DNA from: Actinocatenispora thailandica
GTDB lineage: Bacteria > Actinomycetota > Actinomycetes > Mycobacteriales > Micromonosporaceae
Assembly: GCF_016865425.1 (NCBI RefSeq)
Contig: NZ_AP023355.1
Location: forward strand, 3,904,198-3,968,197
Direction of reading: 5' to 3'
Length of the DNA stretch: 64,000 nucleotides
The notes under the pieces are model-generated. The model made no database searches and was not told the origin of the DNA. It was given only the letters and a program-made list of their open reading frames with translations. Positions 31,886 to 44,299 of the stretch are shown here, piece by piece. The stretch's first letter is position 1, and every line of letters starts with the position of its first letter. The translations under genes and the position numbers were made by a program.

Positions 31886-33100
31886 ATGGCTCGGGAGTCG
31901 TACCTCCCCGATGACCGGCCGATTGTCGGGGAACGCATTCGCACCTGGCGGCGCTACCGCGGCATGCCGCTCAAGACGCTTGCCGGTCTGGCCGGCATCT
32001 CCGTCGGGCTGCTGTCGGAGGTGGAGAACGGCAAGCGCATCCTCGACCGGCGATCCCAGCTGACCGCCGTCGCCGCCGCGCTGCAGGTCTCCACCGCCGA
32101 CCTGACCGACCAACCCGGCGCGCCGCTGTTCCCGGAACACGCCGCCGCGCTGGCCACCGTCCCTGCCGTACGCTCGGCGCTGGTGCTGCTCGCGCTCGAC
32201 GACGAGCACACCGCCGGCCGCGACCTGGCCACGCTGCGCCGCGACACCGACGCGTTGCAGCCGCTGCGCGCCGCCGCCCGGTACGACAAGATCGGCCCGT
32301 TGCTGCCCGACCTGCTGCGCGACCTCGGCGCCCGCAGCCGCACCGGTACCGCGGCGCAGCGCCGGGAGGCGCTGCGGCTGATGGTGCGGGCCACCTACTG
32401 CGCGACCTACACCCTCAAATACCTGGGCCACCGCGACCTCGCGATGACCGCCGCGCAGGCGTGCGGGCGGGCCGCCACCGAACTGGCCGAGCCGGCCTAC
32501 CTCGGGCTCGCCGCGTTCACCCGGCTGCACTCGCTGCCCCCGGAGACCAAGACGATCACCGGCCGGCTCGCCGGCGAGGCCGCCGACCGGCTGCAACCGC
32601 ACCTGGCGAACGCCGACACCGCCCAGGTGTACGGGATGCTGCACCTGTCCGCGGCGTTCGCCGCCGCCGTGACCGAACGCGCCGACGACACCCGCGCCCA
32701 CCTGGCCGAGGCCGACGCGGTCGCGGCCCGTACCGGTGAGGGTGAGTTCGCCGGGCTGTGCTTCGGCCCGACCAACATCGGGTTCTGGCGGGTGGCGATC
32801 GCCGTCGAGCTGGGTGAGGGCGGCCGGGTCGACGAGATCGCCCGGGAGATCCGGCCGGAGGCGGTCGACTCGGCGTCCCGGCGCGCGTCGTTCTTCGCCG
32901 ACCTCGGCCGCGGGTACGCGCAGGGCGGCGCGGACGCTCGCGCGGTCGAGGCGTTCTGCGTCGCCGAACGGCTGGCGCCGCAACGCATCCGGGCCTCCAC
33001 GACGGTGCGCGAGACGGTCGGCGACATCCTGCGCCGGGCCCGCCGGGAGGCCGGTGGCCAACAGCTTCGCGCCCTCGCCCGACGGGTCGGGGTGGTCTGA
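31886..33100 (+). CDS. XRE-family regulator with TPR-like domain
   Basis: A 404-residue regulator. An N-terminal HTH_3 domain (about 15-70) reads 'IRTWRRYRGMPLKTLAG' and 'GISVGLLSEVENGKR'. The rest is an all-helical TPR-like array ('AAQACGRAATELAEPA', 'QVYGMLHLSAAFAAAV') of the type that senses peptides or ligands in actinomycete regulators. It is likely transcribed without a leader. It stands divergent from two very small genes, which it may control. Confidence 0.85.
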   Translation: MARESYLPDDRPIVGERIRTWRRYRGMPLKTLAGLAGISVGLLSEVENGKRILDRRSQLTAVAAALQVSTADLTDQPGAPLFPEHAAALATVPAVRSALVLLALDDEHTAGRDLATLRRDTDALQPLRAAARYDKIGPLLPDLLRDLGARSRTGTAAQRREALRLMVRATYCATYTLKYLGHRDLAMTAAQACGRAATELAEPAYLGLAAFTRLHSLPPETKTITGRLAGEAADRLQPHLANADTAQVYGMLHLSAAFAAAVTERADDTRAHLAEADAVAARTGEGEFAGLCFGPTNIGFWRVAIAVELGEGGRVDEIAREIRPEAVDSASRRASFFADLGRGYAQGGADARAVEAFCVAERLAPQRIRASTTVRETVGDILRRARREAGGQQLRALARRVGVV

Positions 33101-33208
33101 CCGCCGAGCCGGCCCACGGTGCACAGGCGTGGCCGCCGAGCCGGCCCACGGTGCACAGGCGTGGCCGCCGAGCCGGCCCACGGTGCGCAGGCGTGACCGC
33201 CGAGCCGG
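33101..33208. repeat. 32-bp tandem repeat, 3.4 copies
   Basis: The unit starts CCGCCGAGCCGGCCCACG and ends GTGCACAGGCGTGG. Copies are at 33101-33132, 33133-33164 and 33165-33196 (two to three substitutions), with a partial fourth to 33208. The first copy begins immediately after the XRE stop codon. A second tandem, GTGACGTGAACGCG twice, follows at 33221-33248. Confidence 0.9.
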
Positions 33209-33399
33209 TCCGCCACCGCGGTGACGTGAACGCGGTGACGTGAACGCGGCACAACACGCCGGAGCAGCCGGCCGGACACCCGGCCGGCCACCGATCGAGC
33301 CCCGCCTCGCCGCCGGACCGGACCCGTTCGGGCACGGGTCTGTTTCGGTGGCCGGGCCACCGATGTCGAAGCTGGCTCGGCAGTGGCAGACTGACGGAC

Positions 33400-33822
33400 G
33401 TGCCCGCCCCAGTCAGCATCCTGATTGCGTTCGGCCTCATCGCCGGGTTGGCGATCGTGCTCCGCTGGACCTACGGAAGCGACCTGACCGAACGTCGCTA
33501 CCACGTGTCGCCGAACGACGACGATCCGGCCGTGCCGACCCCCGACGGTCCGCCGCTCGCCACTCCGCCCGTGCCCGACGGTACGCACGAGGCGATCGAG
33601 CCGGCTGCCCAGGACCAGGTCGTGGACGCACCCGAATCCGCCGACGAGGGGTACGGCCTGCTGCGCACCGTGCTGGTCACCGAGAACAAGCGGCAGGCGA
33701 CGCTGGTGCGCGAGGTGCTCGCCGATGCCGGCATCCGGTCCACCGTCTCGGCCGAGGGCGCCAGCTCGCGGGTCATGGTCTTCGTCGACCAGCTCGACAA
33801 GGCCCGCCGGCTGGTCGGCTAG
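33400..33822 (+). CDS. membrane-anchored DUF2007-like protein
   Basis: A 140-residue protein from GTG 33400. One N-terminal membrane helix ('VSILIAFGLIAGLAIVL') is followed by a Pro/Asp-rich linker (about 40-85) and a C-terminal ferredoxin-like domain of about 55 residues ('LLRTVLVTENKRQATLV', 'VLADAGIRSTVSAEG', 'VMVFVDQLDKARRLV'). The last part resembles the DUF2007 'putative signal transducing' fold. Function unknown. Confidence 0.65.
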   Translation: MPAPVSILIAFGLIAGLAIVLRWTYGSDLTERRYHVSPNDDDPAVPTPDGPPLATPPVPDGTHEAIEPAAQDQVVDAPESADEGYGLLRTVLVTENKRQATLVREVLADAGIRSTVSAEGASSRVMVFVDQLDKARRLVG

Positions 33823-33827
33823 CCGCG

Positions 33828-33890
33828 CCGGCCGACCTGACGATCCCCGCGGGCGGCCCACCGGCCGACCTGACGATCCCCGCGGGCGGC
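33828..33890. repeat. 30-bp direct repeat with 33-bp period
   Basis: Two exact copies of a unit that starts CCGGCCGACCTGACG and ends ATCCCCGCGGGCGGC, at 33828-33857 and 33861-33890. They lie between the convergent DUF2007-like gene and murA. CCCGCGGG inside each copy is self-complementary, so the region may help termination. Confidence 0.85.
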
Positions 33891-33955
33891 GGTCCTGCCG
33901 CCGCACCGATCGCGACCCGGCACCGCCGCCGCAGCCCCGGTTTCCGACGTCGAGG

Positions 33956-35254
33956 TCAGTAGCCGAAGTCGTCGTCGGGAGCGGTGCAGCGCTCCGCCTT
34001 CGCCCCCAGCGACCGCAGCTGCTCGACGAAGTGCGGGTAGCCGCGGTCGATGTGGTGCACGTGGCTGACCTCGGTGGTGCCCTCCGCACACAGGCCGGCG
34101 ATGGCGAGCCCGGCACCGGCCCGAATGTCGGAGGCGCGCACCGGCGCACCGGACAGCCGTTCCCGGCCACGCACCACCGCGTGATGGCCGTCGGTGCGGA
34201 TGTCCGCACCCAGCCGGGACATCTCGTTCACGAACATGAATCGGCCGTCGAAGATGTTCTCGGTGATCAGCGAGACCCCGCCGGACACCGCGCCCAGCCC
34301 GATCGCCATCGGCAGCAGGTCGGTGGCGAAGCCCGGGAACGGCAGCGTGACCACGTCCACCGCGGTCGGACGACGATCGATCGCGACCCGGAACGCCGGT
34401 ACGCCGTCGGCCTCGGGCAGCTGCTCGATCGCCGCCCCGGCGTCGGTCAGCTTGTCCAGCGCGACGCTCAGGTTCGCCGCCCGCACACCCCGCACCGTCA
34501 CGTCGCCGCGGGTCATCACCGCACCGAACGCCCAGGTACCGGCGACGATCCGGTCCCCGACGGTGCGGTGCGTGGTCGGGTGCATCGCGTCGACGCCGGT
34601 CACCTCCAGGGTGGCCGTACCGGCGCCGGAGACCTGCGCGCCCATCGAGTTGAGCATGGTCGCGAGATCGACGATCTCCGGCTCCCGGGCCGCGTTGTCG
34701 ATCACCGTGGTGCCGCGCGCTAGCACCGCGGCCATCAGGATGTTCTCGGTGGCGCCGACGCTCGGGAAGTCCAACCAGATCTGCGCGCCGGTCAGCTGCT
34801 CCGCCCTGGCCACCACGAAGCCGTGCTCGGAGCCGATCTCGGCGCCCATCCGGGACAGCCCGGCGACGTGCATGTCCAGCCCGCGGGAACCGATCGCGTC
34901 GCCGCCGGGATGCGCCACCCGGGCGTGCCGGCAGCGGGCCAGCAACGGACCGAGCACACAGATCGACGCGCGCAGCCGGCGGACCAGGTTGTAGTCGGCC
35001 TCCGGCTCCAGCTCCTCCGGAGTGTCGATGGTGATGTCGCCGCCGTCCACCTCGACCGCGCAGCCGAGCCGGCGAAGCACCTCGGCCATGATCGAGATGT
35101 CGGTGATGCCCGGCGCGTTGGTGATCGTGGTACGGCCCGGCGCCAGCAGCGCTGCCGCCATCAGCTTGAGTGCGCTGTTCTTGGCGCCCGCCACCGGCAC
35201 CTCGCCGGCCAGCCGCGTACCACCGTAGACCCGGATGACATCCACGCGCGTCAT
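33956..35254 (-). CDS. murA: UDP-N-acetylglucosamine 1-carboxyvinyltransferase MurA
   Basis: A 432-residue MurA, which transfers enolpyruvate from PEP to UDP-GlcNAc in the first committed step of peptidoglycan synthesis. '[16 protein letters not shown]', '[13 protein letters not shown]' and '[12 protein letters not shown]' are typical. The active-site Cys of the PGGCAIG loop is replaced: the sequence is '[11 protein letters not shown]', with Asp at about residue 119. Asp at this position is known from mycobacterial and chlamydial MurA and makes the enzyme insensitive to fosfomycin. A GTG at 35245, seven bases after a TACGAT -10 box, is an alternative leaderless start. Confidence 0.95.
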   Translation of the reverse strand: MTRVDVIRVYGGTRLAGEVPVAGAKNSALKLMAAALLAPGRTTITNAPGITDISIMAEVLRRLGCAVEVDGGDITIDTPEELEPEADYNLVRRLRASICVLGPLLARCRHARVAHPGGDAIGSRGLDMHVAGLSRMGAEIGSEHGFVVARAEQLTGAQIWLDFPSVGATENILMAAVLARGTTVIDNAAREPEIVDLATMLNSMGAQVSGAGTATLEVTGVDAMHPTTHRTVGDRIVAGTWAFGAVMTRGDVTVRGVRAANLSVALDKLTDAGAAIEQLPEADGVPAFRVAIDRRPTAVDVVTLPFPGFATDLLPMAIGLGAVSGGVSLITENIFDGRFMFVNEMSRLGADIRTDGHHAVVRGRERLSGAPVRASDIRAGAGLAIAGLCAEGTTEVSHVHHIDRGYPHFVEQLRSLGAKAERCTAPDDDFGY

Positions 35255-35342
35255 CGTAGGCGCGGCACCCGATCCGTTCGCGCCCCGGGGCGGTGCACCG
35301 GAGCGGCCACCGGCCGGGATCCCCTCCCGCCGGACCCGGCAT

Positions 35343-35348
35343 TAGGGT
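35343..35348 (+). promoter_or_regulatory. -10 box of adenosyltransferase gene (leaderless)
   Basis: TAGGGT ends six bases before the ATG at 35355, with no ribosome binding site between. It is identical in sequence and spacing to the nucS promoter box in this window. Confidence 0.45.
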
Positions 35349-35354
35349 GGCCTG

Positions 35355-35927
35355 ATGGCGGTACATCTGACCAGGATCTACACCCGCACCGGCGACGACG
35401 GCAGCACCGGGCTGAACGACTTCAGCCGGGTGCCGAAGACCGACCCGCGCATCGCCGCGTACGCCGACTGTGACGAGACCAACGCCGTGCTCGGCACCGC
35501 GCTCGCCCTCGGCCGGCTCGACGACGAGCTGACCGGCGTGCTCACCCGGATCCAGAACGACCTGTTCGACGTGGGTGCCGACCTCGCCACCCCGATCGTC
35601 CCGGAACCGAAGAACCCGGAGCTGCGGGTCACCGGGGACTACGTGGCGCGGCTGGAGGGCTGGTGTGACGAGTTCAACGCGCGCTGCCGCAAGCTCGACT
35701 CGTTCATCCTGCCCGGCGGCACCCCGGGGGCTGCGCTGCTGCACCACGCCCGTACCGTCGCCCGCCGGGCCGAGCGGTCCGCCTGGGCACTGCTCGAACA
35801 CGACCCCGAGCGCACCAACGTGCTCGCCGCGAAGTACCTGAACCGGCTGTCCGACCTGCTGTTCATCCTGGCCCGGCTGGCCAACCCGGACGGCGACGTG
35901 AAATGGGTGCCCGGCGGGGAACGGTGA
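35355..35927 (+). CDS. corrinoid adenosyltransferase (PduO type)
   Basis: A 190-residue ATP:cob(I)alamin adenosyltransferase that makes adenosylcobalamin. 'YTRTGDDGSTGL' is the ATP-binding N-terminus, 'ADCDETNAVLG', 'ILPGGTPGAALLHHAR' and 'VARRAERSAWAL' carry the active-site Arg and the helix contacts, and 'KYLNRLSDLLFILAR' closes the fold. Complete length. The stop overlaps the next start (GTGA). Confidence 0.95.
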   Translation: MAVHLTRIYTRTGDDGSTGLNDFSRVPKTDPRIAAYADCDETNAVLGTALALGRLDDELTGVLTRIQNDLFDVGADLATPIVPEPKNPELRVTGDYVARLEGWCDEFNARCRKLDSFILPGGTPGAALLHHARTVARRAERSAWALLEHDPERTNVLAAKYLNRLSDLLFILARLANPDGDVKWVPGGER

Positions 35928-36316
35928 GCCGGGGAACGCTGCACCACGTCGAGCTGTGGGTACCGGATCTGGCCCGCGCCGCGCGGTCCTGGGGCTGGTT
36001 GCTCGGCGAGCTGGGCTACACGGCGTACCAGCAGTGGCCCGCCGGACGGTCCTGGCGGCTCGGCCCGACCTACCTGGTGCTGGAGCAGTCGCCGGCGCTG
36101 ACCGGCGACCGGCACGAGCGCACCGCGCCCGGGTTGAACCACCTCGCCCTGCACGCCGGTAGCCCGGCCCAGGTCGACGCGCTGATGGCGGCGGCACCGG
36201 GGCACGGCTGGTCGCCACTGTTCGCCGAGCGGTACCCGCACGCCGGTGGTCCGGACTGCTATGCCGGCTACCTGGCCGACGAGGACGGCTACGAGGTCGA
36301 GCTGGTCGCCGACTGA
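35924..36316 (+). CDS. VOC/glyoxalase superfamily protein
   Basis: A 130-residue vicinal oxygen chelate protein. The GTG start at 35924 overlaps the adenosyltransferase stop. 'LHHVELWVPDLARAA' and 'LNHLALHAGSPAQV' are the two beta-alpha-beta module starts with the metal-binding His; 'DEDGYEVELVA' holds the final Glu. The substrate is unknown; the link to the adenosyltransferase might be methylmalonyl-CoA-type chemistry, but that is speculation. Confidence 0.85.
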   Translation: MSRGTLHHVELWVPDLARAARSWGWLLGELGYTAYQQWPAGRSWRLGPTYLVLEQSPALTGDRHERTAPGLNHLALHAGSPAQVDALMAAAPGHGWSPLFAERYPHAGGPDCYAGYLADEDGYEVELVAD

Positions 36317-36348
36317 GCCGGCGCACCGCCGCCGGTGCACCGGCGCCG

Positions 36349-36807
36349 TCAGCTGGCCTGGTCGTCCGTCTGGAGGCGGAAACGCCGCGAGGCCGCCCCC
36401 GGCGGGGCGGCCTCGAGCCAGGACAGGAAACCGGTCAGCGCGCCCTCGGTCATGGCGACCTCGACGACGTCCCGGTCGTTGGCGCAACACAGCACGAGCG
36501 CGTCGGGCGGCAGCACGAGCAGCTCCGGGCCGCCCGGCGGCCGTCGGGACCGGATCGCCAGGGTGCGCCGGGAGAGCACCTCACGGGGCCGCATCGCCAG
36601 GCTGAACATCCTGTACCACAGCAGCTGGTCACCGGCGAACCGGCCGAAGCCCGGAGCCCAACCGCGGCCCGGGATCCGGGCGGTGACCCGGACGCTGACC
36701 TCGATCGTGCCGCCACGCCGGGCGATCACCGCCCGACGCAGGAACAGCAGGCCGAGCACGACGAGCACGACCAGGACACCGACGCCGATCGCCTCGAAGA
36801 CTCGCAT
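36349..36807 (-). CDS. DUF2550 family membrane protein
   Basis: A 152-residue protein with one N-terminal membrane helix ('GVGVLVVLVVLGLLFL') and a cytosolic domain ('GGTIEVSVRVTARIPG', 'FGRFAGDQLLWYRMF', 'DVVEVAMTEGALTGFLSW'). DUF2550 genes commonly follow atpC in actinobacteria, as here (16 bases downstream). Function unknown. Confidence 0.9.
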   Translation of the reverse strand: MRVFEAIGVGVLVVLVVLGLLFLRRAVIARRGGTIEVSVRVTARIPGRGWAPGFGRFAGDQLLWYRMFSLAMRPREVLSRRTLAIRSRRPPGGPELLVLPPDALVLCCANDRDVVEVAMTEGALTGFLSWLEAAPPGAASRRFRLQTDDQAS

Positions 36808-36823
36808 CGGTGCCCGGCCCGCG

Positions 36824-37114
36824 CTAGTGGGCGCCGGCCTCGGCCGGCTCGCCCAACTCGACCGTCTCGGCGAGAACCGTCACGCCGCGGCCGGTGACGG
36901 AGAGGAACCCGCCATTGACCGTGTAGACCAGCTCCGGCTCGCCGTCGCGCTGGATCCGGACCGTGCCCGGGTCGGCCAGCTCACCGAGCAGCGGTGCATG
37001 GCCGGGCAGCACGCCCAGCTCCCCCTCGGTGGTGCGGGCGATGAGCATCTTCGCCTCACCGGTCCAGACTTTCTGCTCGACCGCGACGAGCTCGACGTGC
37101 AGTGGGTCGGCCAC
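36824..37114 (-). CDS. atpC: ATP synthase epsilon subunit
   Basis: A 96-residue epsilon subunit containing only the beta-sandwich plus a short tail. 'WTGEAKMLIARTTEGE', 'GVLPGHAPLLGEL' and 'VNGGFLSVTGRGVTVL' are standard. The C-terminal inhibitory helix hairpin found in E. coli is very short here. The gene is on the same strand as atpD but starts about 396 bases after its stop, with a strong hairpin in between, so it may have its own promoter. Confidence 0.93.
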   Translation of the reverse strand: MADPLHVELVAVEQKVWTGEAKMLIARTTEGELGVLPGHAPLLGELADPGTVRIQRDGEPELVYTVNGGFLSVTGRGVTVLAETVELGEPAEAGAH

Positions 37115-39899
<2,785 letters not shown>

Positions 39900-39902
39900 G
39901 GG

Positions 39903-41549
39903 TTACTTCTTCTCCGCCGACGGCACGTACTTCTGCACCGTCTCCTGGCCCTCGGCACCCTCGGCCAGCGCCTCGGCCGGCGCCTCGTTCACCTTCAGCT
40001 CGTCGCTGCCGGCGAGGAAGTTCTGGGTGAACTTCGCGACCGCGGACTCCAGCGTGTTGGCGGCGTCGTCCGACATCGCACCGGTGGTGGCGATCTCGTC
40101 CAGCACGACCTTGTGGTTGTGCCGCAGGTAGCCCAGGAACTCGCGCTCGAACCGGCCCACGTCCGAGACCGGCACGCTGTCCAGCTTGCCGGTGGTCCCG
40201 GTCCAGATCGAGACGACCTCCTCCTCGTACGGGAAGGGGTTCGACTCGTCCTGCTTGAGCAGCTCGGTGAGCCGGGCACCGCGGTCCAGCTGCGCCCGCG
40301 AGGTGCGGTCCAGGTCGGACGCGAAGGCGGCGAACGCCTCCAGGTCGCGGTACTGGGCCAGGTCGAGCTTGAGCCGGCCGGACACCTTCTTGATCGCCTT
40401 GCGCTGCGCGGCCGTGCCGACCCGGGACACCGAGGTACCGACGTTGATCGCCGGCTTGGTGCCCGCGTTGAACAGGTCGGCCTCCAGGTAGATCTGGCCG
40501 TCGGTGATCGAGATGACGTTGGTCGGGATGTACGCGGAGACGTCGCCGGCCTTGGTCTCGATGATCGGCAGCCCGGTCATCGAACCCGCGCCCAGCTCGT
40601 CGGACAGCTTCGCGCACCGCTCCAGCAGCCGGGAGTGCAGGTAGAACACGTCACCCGGGTACGCCTCGCGGCCCGGCGGGCGGCGCAGCAGCAGCGAGAC
40701 CGCGCGGTACGCCTCGGCCTGCTTGGTCAGGTCGTCGAAGACGATCAGCACGTGCTTGCCGGCGTACATCCAGTGCTGGCCGATGGCCGACCCGGTGTAG
40801 GGCGCGATGTACTTGAAGCCGGCCGGGTCGGACGCCGGAGCCGCCACGATCGTGGTGTACTCCAGGGCGCCGGCCTCTTCCAGCTTGCCCTTCACGGTGG
40901 CGATCGTGGACGCCTTCTGGCCGACCGCGACGTAGATGCAGCGCACCTGCTGCTGCGGGTCGCCGGTCTTCCAGTTGGACCGCTGGTTGATGATCGTGTC
41001 GATGGCGACCGTGGTCTTACCGGTCTGCCGGTCGCCGATGATCAGCTCACGCTGGCCCCGGCCGACCGGGATCATGCCGTCGATCGCCTTGATGCCGGTC
41101 TGCAGCGGCTCCTCGACCGGCTGCCGCGACATCACGTTCGGAGCCTGCAGCTCCAGCTCGCGGAAGCTCTCGCTCTCGATGTCGCCGAGACCGTCCATCG
41201 GACGGCCCAGCGGGTCCACCACGCGACCGAGGAACGCGTCGCCGACCGGCACCGACAGCACCCGGCCGGTGCGGCGGACCGTCTGGCCCTCCTCGATCCC
41301 GGCGTACTCGCCGAGCACCACCACGCCGATCTCGCGCGTCTCCAGGTTCAGCGCCAGACCCAGCGTGCCGTCCTCGAATTCGAGCAGCTCGTTGGCCATG
41401 GTCGAGGGCAGCCCCTCGACCTGGGCGATGCCATCACCGGCAGTGGTGACGACACCGACTTCCTCGCGGGAGATCTCCGGTGTATAGGAGGAGACGTAGC
41501 GCTCGAGCGCGCCACGGATCTCCTCCGAGGAGATGGTCAGCTCGGCCAT
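39903..41549 (-). CDS. atpA: ATP synthase alpha subunit
   Basis: Non-catalytic alpha subunit, 548 residues from the ATG at 41549 ('[18 protein letters not shown]'). Walker A '[14 protein letters not shown]' is at about 170, '[15 protein letters not shown]' is Walker B, and '[15 protein letters not shown]' is the family signature. The C-terminus has a short acidic-Lys tail ('[16 protein letters not shown]') common in actinobacteria. The frame is open upstream of the ATG but that part is intergenic. Confidence 0.96.
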   Translation of the reverse strand: MAELTISSEEIRGALERYVSSYTPEISREEVGVVTTAGDGIAQVEGLPSTMANELLEFEDGTLGLALNLETREIGVVVLGEYAGIEEGQTVRRTGRVLSVPVGDAFLGRVVDPLGRPMDGLGDIESESFRELELQAPNVMSRQPVEEPLQTGIKAIDGMIPVGRGQRELIIGDRQTGKTTVAIDTIINQRSNWKTGDPQQQVRCIYVAVGQKASTIATVKGKLEEAGALEYTTIVAAPASDPAGFKYIAPYTGSAIGQHWMYAGKHVLIVFDDLTKQAEAYRAVSLLLRRPPGREAYPGDVFYLHSRLLERCAKLSDELGAGSMTGLPIIETKAGDVSAYIPTNVISITDGQIYLEADLFNAGTKPAINVGTSVSRVGTAAQRKAIKKVSGRLKLDLAQYRDLEAFAAFASDLDRTSRAQLDRGARLTELLKQDESNPFPYEEEVVSIWTGTTGKLDSVPVSDVGRFEREFLGYLRHNHKVVLDEIATTGAMSDDAANTLESAVAKFTQNFLAGSDELKVNEAPAEALAEGAEGQETVQKYVPSAEKK

Positions 41550-41748
41550 CTTTGCCAGTCCTCGTCCCTTGGTCCTATCGGTGGGTCCGGGCGCGACGCC
41601 GGGGGATCGGCTCCGGACTCGGCCACCTGTGCGGGTGATACATCGCCAAACGCGGTGACCCTGCGGGCCACCGATGCCGGTGGCCGGAGCCACCGGATTT
41701 GTCGTCGACCGGCGAGCTGGCCGCCGGTGTGGTGCGCCGCGCGCCCGG

Positions 41749-42570
41749 TCAGCGCCGGGACAGCGCGGTGCGTGTCTCGTTGATCCGCCGAAGGATGGTC
41801 CCGTCGTACAGGTCGGAGCCGACCTGCACGCTCATCCCACCGAGAATCCTCGGGTCGACGGACACCTTCAGCGCGATCTCTCGACCGTATATCCGCCGCA
41901 GGGCGGCGGCCAGCCGATCGAGATCGCCGTCGGACAGTTCCGCCGCGACCGTCACGTAGCCGATCTCGCGGTCCCGCCGGGCCGCGGCCAGCTCGACCAG
42001 CCGGGTCAGCGCCGACTCGAAGCCACGGCCACCGAAACCGGTCAACGCCAGCTCGGTCAGCCGCAGGGTGACCGCGGAGACCTTGCCGGACAACAACGAC
42101 GAGACCAGCTCGGCGCGCTGCGCCGGGTCGGCCGTGACGTCACCGAGGACGGCGGCGAGACGCTCCTGGCCGGCCACGATCTGGCCGAACCGGAACAACT
42201 CGTCCTCCACCTCGGCCAGCGCGTCGTCCCGCTCTGCCGAGGCGAGCAACGCCTCGACACCGAGCAGCTCGGCACCGTCGAGCAGGTCGCTCGCGCTCGA
42301 CCAGCGACCGGACACCAGCACGCCGAACAGGGTCCGGGTGCCCTCCGCCAGCTGCTTGCCGAACAGCGAGGTCGCCAGCGCGGCGCGATCGTCGCCGGAA
42401 CGAGCCGGGTCGGACAGCGCGCGACGCAGCCGCGGCTCGCCGGAGAGCAGCTTCGCGATCGCGAGCAGCTCGTCGGCGACCGTTGCCAGCGTCTCGGCCT
42501 TGGCCCGCTTGGCGTACGTGTTCAGCCGGTCGACGGCCGCGCCGAACGACTCTCGGCTCGCCGCCTCCAT
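41749..42570 (-). CDS. atpH: ATP synthase delta subunit
   Basis: Peripheral-stalk delta subunit of 273 residues, longer at the N-terminus than the usual 180, as is normal in this group. '[14 protein letters not shown]' opens it, '[10 protein letters not shown]' and '[16 protein letters not shown]' are in the core, and '[15 protein letters not shown]' with '[10 protein letters not shown]' forms the conserved C-terminal sheet. ATGA overlap with atpF. Confidence 0.94.
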   Translation of the reverse strand: MEAASRESFGAAVDRLNTYAKRAKAETLATVADELLAIAKLLSGEPRLRRALSDPARSGDDRAALATSLFGKQLAEGTRTLFGVLVSGRWSSASDLLDGAELLGVEALLASAERDDALAEVEDELFRFGQIVAGQERLAAVLGDVTADPAQRAELVSSLLSGKVSAVTLRLTELALTGFGGRGFESALTRLVELAAARRDREIGYVTVAAELSDGDLDRLAAALRRIYGREIALKVSVDPRILGGMSVQVGSDLYDGTILRRINETRTALSRR

Positions 42571-43121
42571 CAGCGACGCCCCGCGGCGCCGGTGCTGGCC
42601 CGGCCGTCCGCCTCGATCTCGGCCAGGAACCGGTCCACGGTGCCTCGCCGCTGCGCCTCGTCGGCGAGCGAGTCACCGACGATCCGGCTGGCCAGATCGA
42701 CGGCGAGCGAACCGATGTCGGAGCGGAGCTCACGGATCAGCGTCTGCCGCTCGGCGGCCAGCTGCTCCTTGCCCACGGCGATCACGCGGTCGCGTTCCTC
42801 GTTCGCCTTGGCCAGCATCTCGTCCCGGATCGCCGCGGCGTCGGCACGCGCCTCGTCACGGATCCCCGCGGCCTCGGTGCGCGCCTCGGCGAGCTGCTCG
42901 CGGTACTGCTCAAGGAGCTGGTTGGCCTCCGCCTGGGCCTGCTCGGCCCGCTTCAGTCCACCCTCGATCGCGTCCACGCGGGCCCGGAAGGTCTCTTCCA
43001 TCCGCGGGAACACGAACTTCATCAGCACGAAGCAGACTGCGGCGAACGCGATCAGCCCGACGATCACCTCGGACCAGGCGGGCATCAGGATCTGCGCGTC
43101 GCTAGCTGCAAGGAGTTTCAT
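42570..43121 (-). CDS. atpF: ATP synthase b subunit
   Basis: A 183-residue peripheral-stalk b subunit. One membrane helix ('SEVIVGLIAFAAVCFVLMKFV', seen as SEVIVGLIAFAAV and CFVLMKFV) is followed by a long charged coiled coil ('EETFRARVDAIEGGLKRAE', 'NQLLEQYREQLAEARTEA') that reaches F1 delta. Confidence 0.95.
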   Translation of the reverse strand: MKLLAASDAQILMPAWSEVIVGLIAFAAVCFVLMKFVFPRMEETFRARVDAIEGGLKRAEQAQAEANQLLEQYREQLAEARTEAAGIRDEARADAAAIRDEMLAKANEERDRVIAVGKEQLAAERQTLIRELRSDIGSLAVDLASRIVGDSLADEAQRRGTVDRFLAEIEADGRASTGAAGRR

Positions 43122-43155
43122 GGCTACTCCTGGTGGGTTGCCGTACGGTCCGGTG

Positions 43156-43398
<243 letters not shown>

Positions 43399-43496
43399 CT
43401 ACCCGCGTGACCTTCACGCGGAGGCTTGGTTTGGTCGGTCGGTGGTACAGGGTGGAACTGGGCGCCGCTGGCGGCGCTACGGAGCTCACATGCGAA

Positions 43497-44285
43497 TCAG
43501 TGCTCGTCCGCGAGCGAGCTCTCGACGTAGCTCGCGGTCAGGATCACGAACACGTATGCCTGCAGGGCGGCGACGATCAACTCGAAGAACGTCATGATGA
43601 TCGCCATCGCCCAGGAGATGACGGACAGCGGCCGGAACAGCGCGGTCTGCGCGTTCAGCAGAGCGACCCCGCCCAGGGTGAACACCAGCAGCAGCAGGTG
43701 CCCGGCGAACATGTTGGCGAACAGCCGGACGGCCAGCGTGACCGGGCGGGTCAGGAAGTTCTGCACGAACTCGATCGGGACGAGCAGAATGTGCATCGGC
43801 CACGGCACACCCGGCAGGATCAGCGTGTGCTTGATGTAGCCGAAGAAGCCGTGCTTGCGAATGCCCAGGTACAGGAACATCACGTAGGTGATCAGGGTCA
43901 GAAACACCGGGAACGCGATGTGTGAGGTCGGCGCGATCTGCAGGAACGGCACGATGCCGAAGATGTTCATCACGATGATGAACAGGAACAGCGTGGTCAG
44001 ATAGGGCGCGAAACGCAGCCCCTTCTTCGCGCCGATCACTTCGGACGCGACACCGTCGCGAACGAAGCCGTACATCGACTCGGCCATCCACTGTGTCTTA
44101 GTAGGCACGAGTTTGGGCTTGCGATATGCCACCAGGAAGAACACGATGATGAGCGCCGCTGCCAACCAAGCCAGGATCGTCACCTTCGTGACGGCTTGGC
44201 CGAGCCCTGGAACGAGACCCTCGAAGTCGAAGTCCTTGACGCCAGGAGGAAATTCACTGGCCAGGATCGCCGGCTCTCCAGCCAC
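43497..44285 (-). CDS. atpB: ATP synthase a subunit
   Basis: A 262-residue membrane a subunit forming the proton half-channels. The GTG at 44285 is preferred (AAGGGTGG upstream); the frame is open further. 'WMAESMYGFVRDGV', 'RKHGFFGYIKHTLILPG', 'FVQNFLTRPVTLAVRLFANM' (conserved Arg in the last part) and 'LQAYVFVILTASYV' are diagnostic. Confidence 0.95.
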   Translation of the reverse strand: MAGEPAILASEFPPGVKDFDFEGLVPGLGQAVTKVTILAWLAAALIIVFFLVAYRKPKLVPTKTQWMAESMYGFVRDGVASEVIGAKKGLRFAPYLTTLFLFIIVMNIFGIVPFLQIAPTSHIAFPVFLTLITYVMFLYLGIRKHGFFGYIKHTLILPGVPWPMHILLVPIEFVQNFLTRPVTLAVRLFANMFAGHLLLLVFTLGGVALLNAQTALFRPLSVISWAMAIIMTFFELIVAALQAYVFVILTASYVESSLADEH

Positions 44286-44299
44286 CGAACCACCCTTCG

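Noticed and set aside
33101-33248. possible CRISPR array
   Set aside because: Repeat units are contiguous with no spacers, and no cas genes are in the window.
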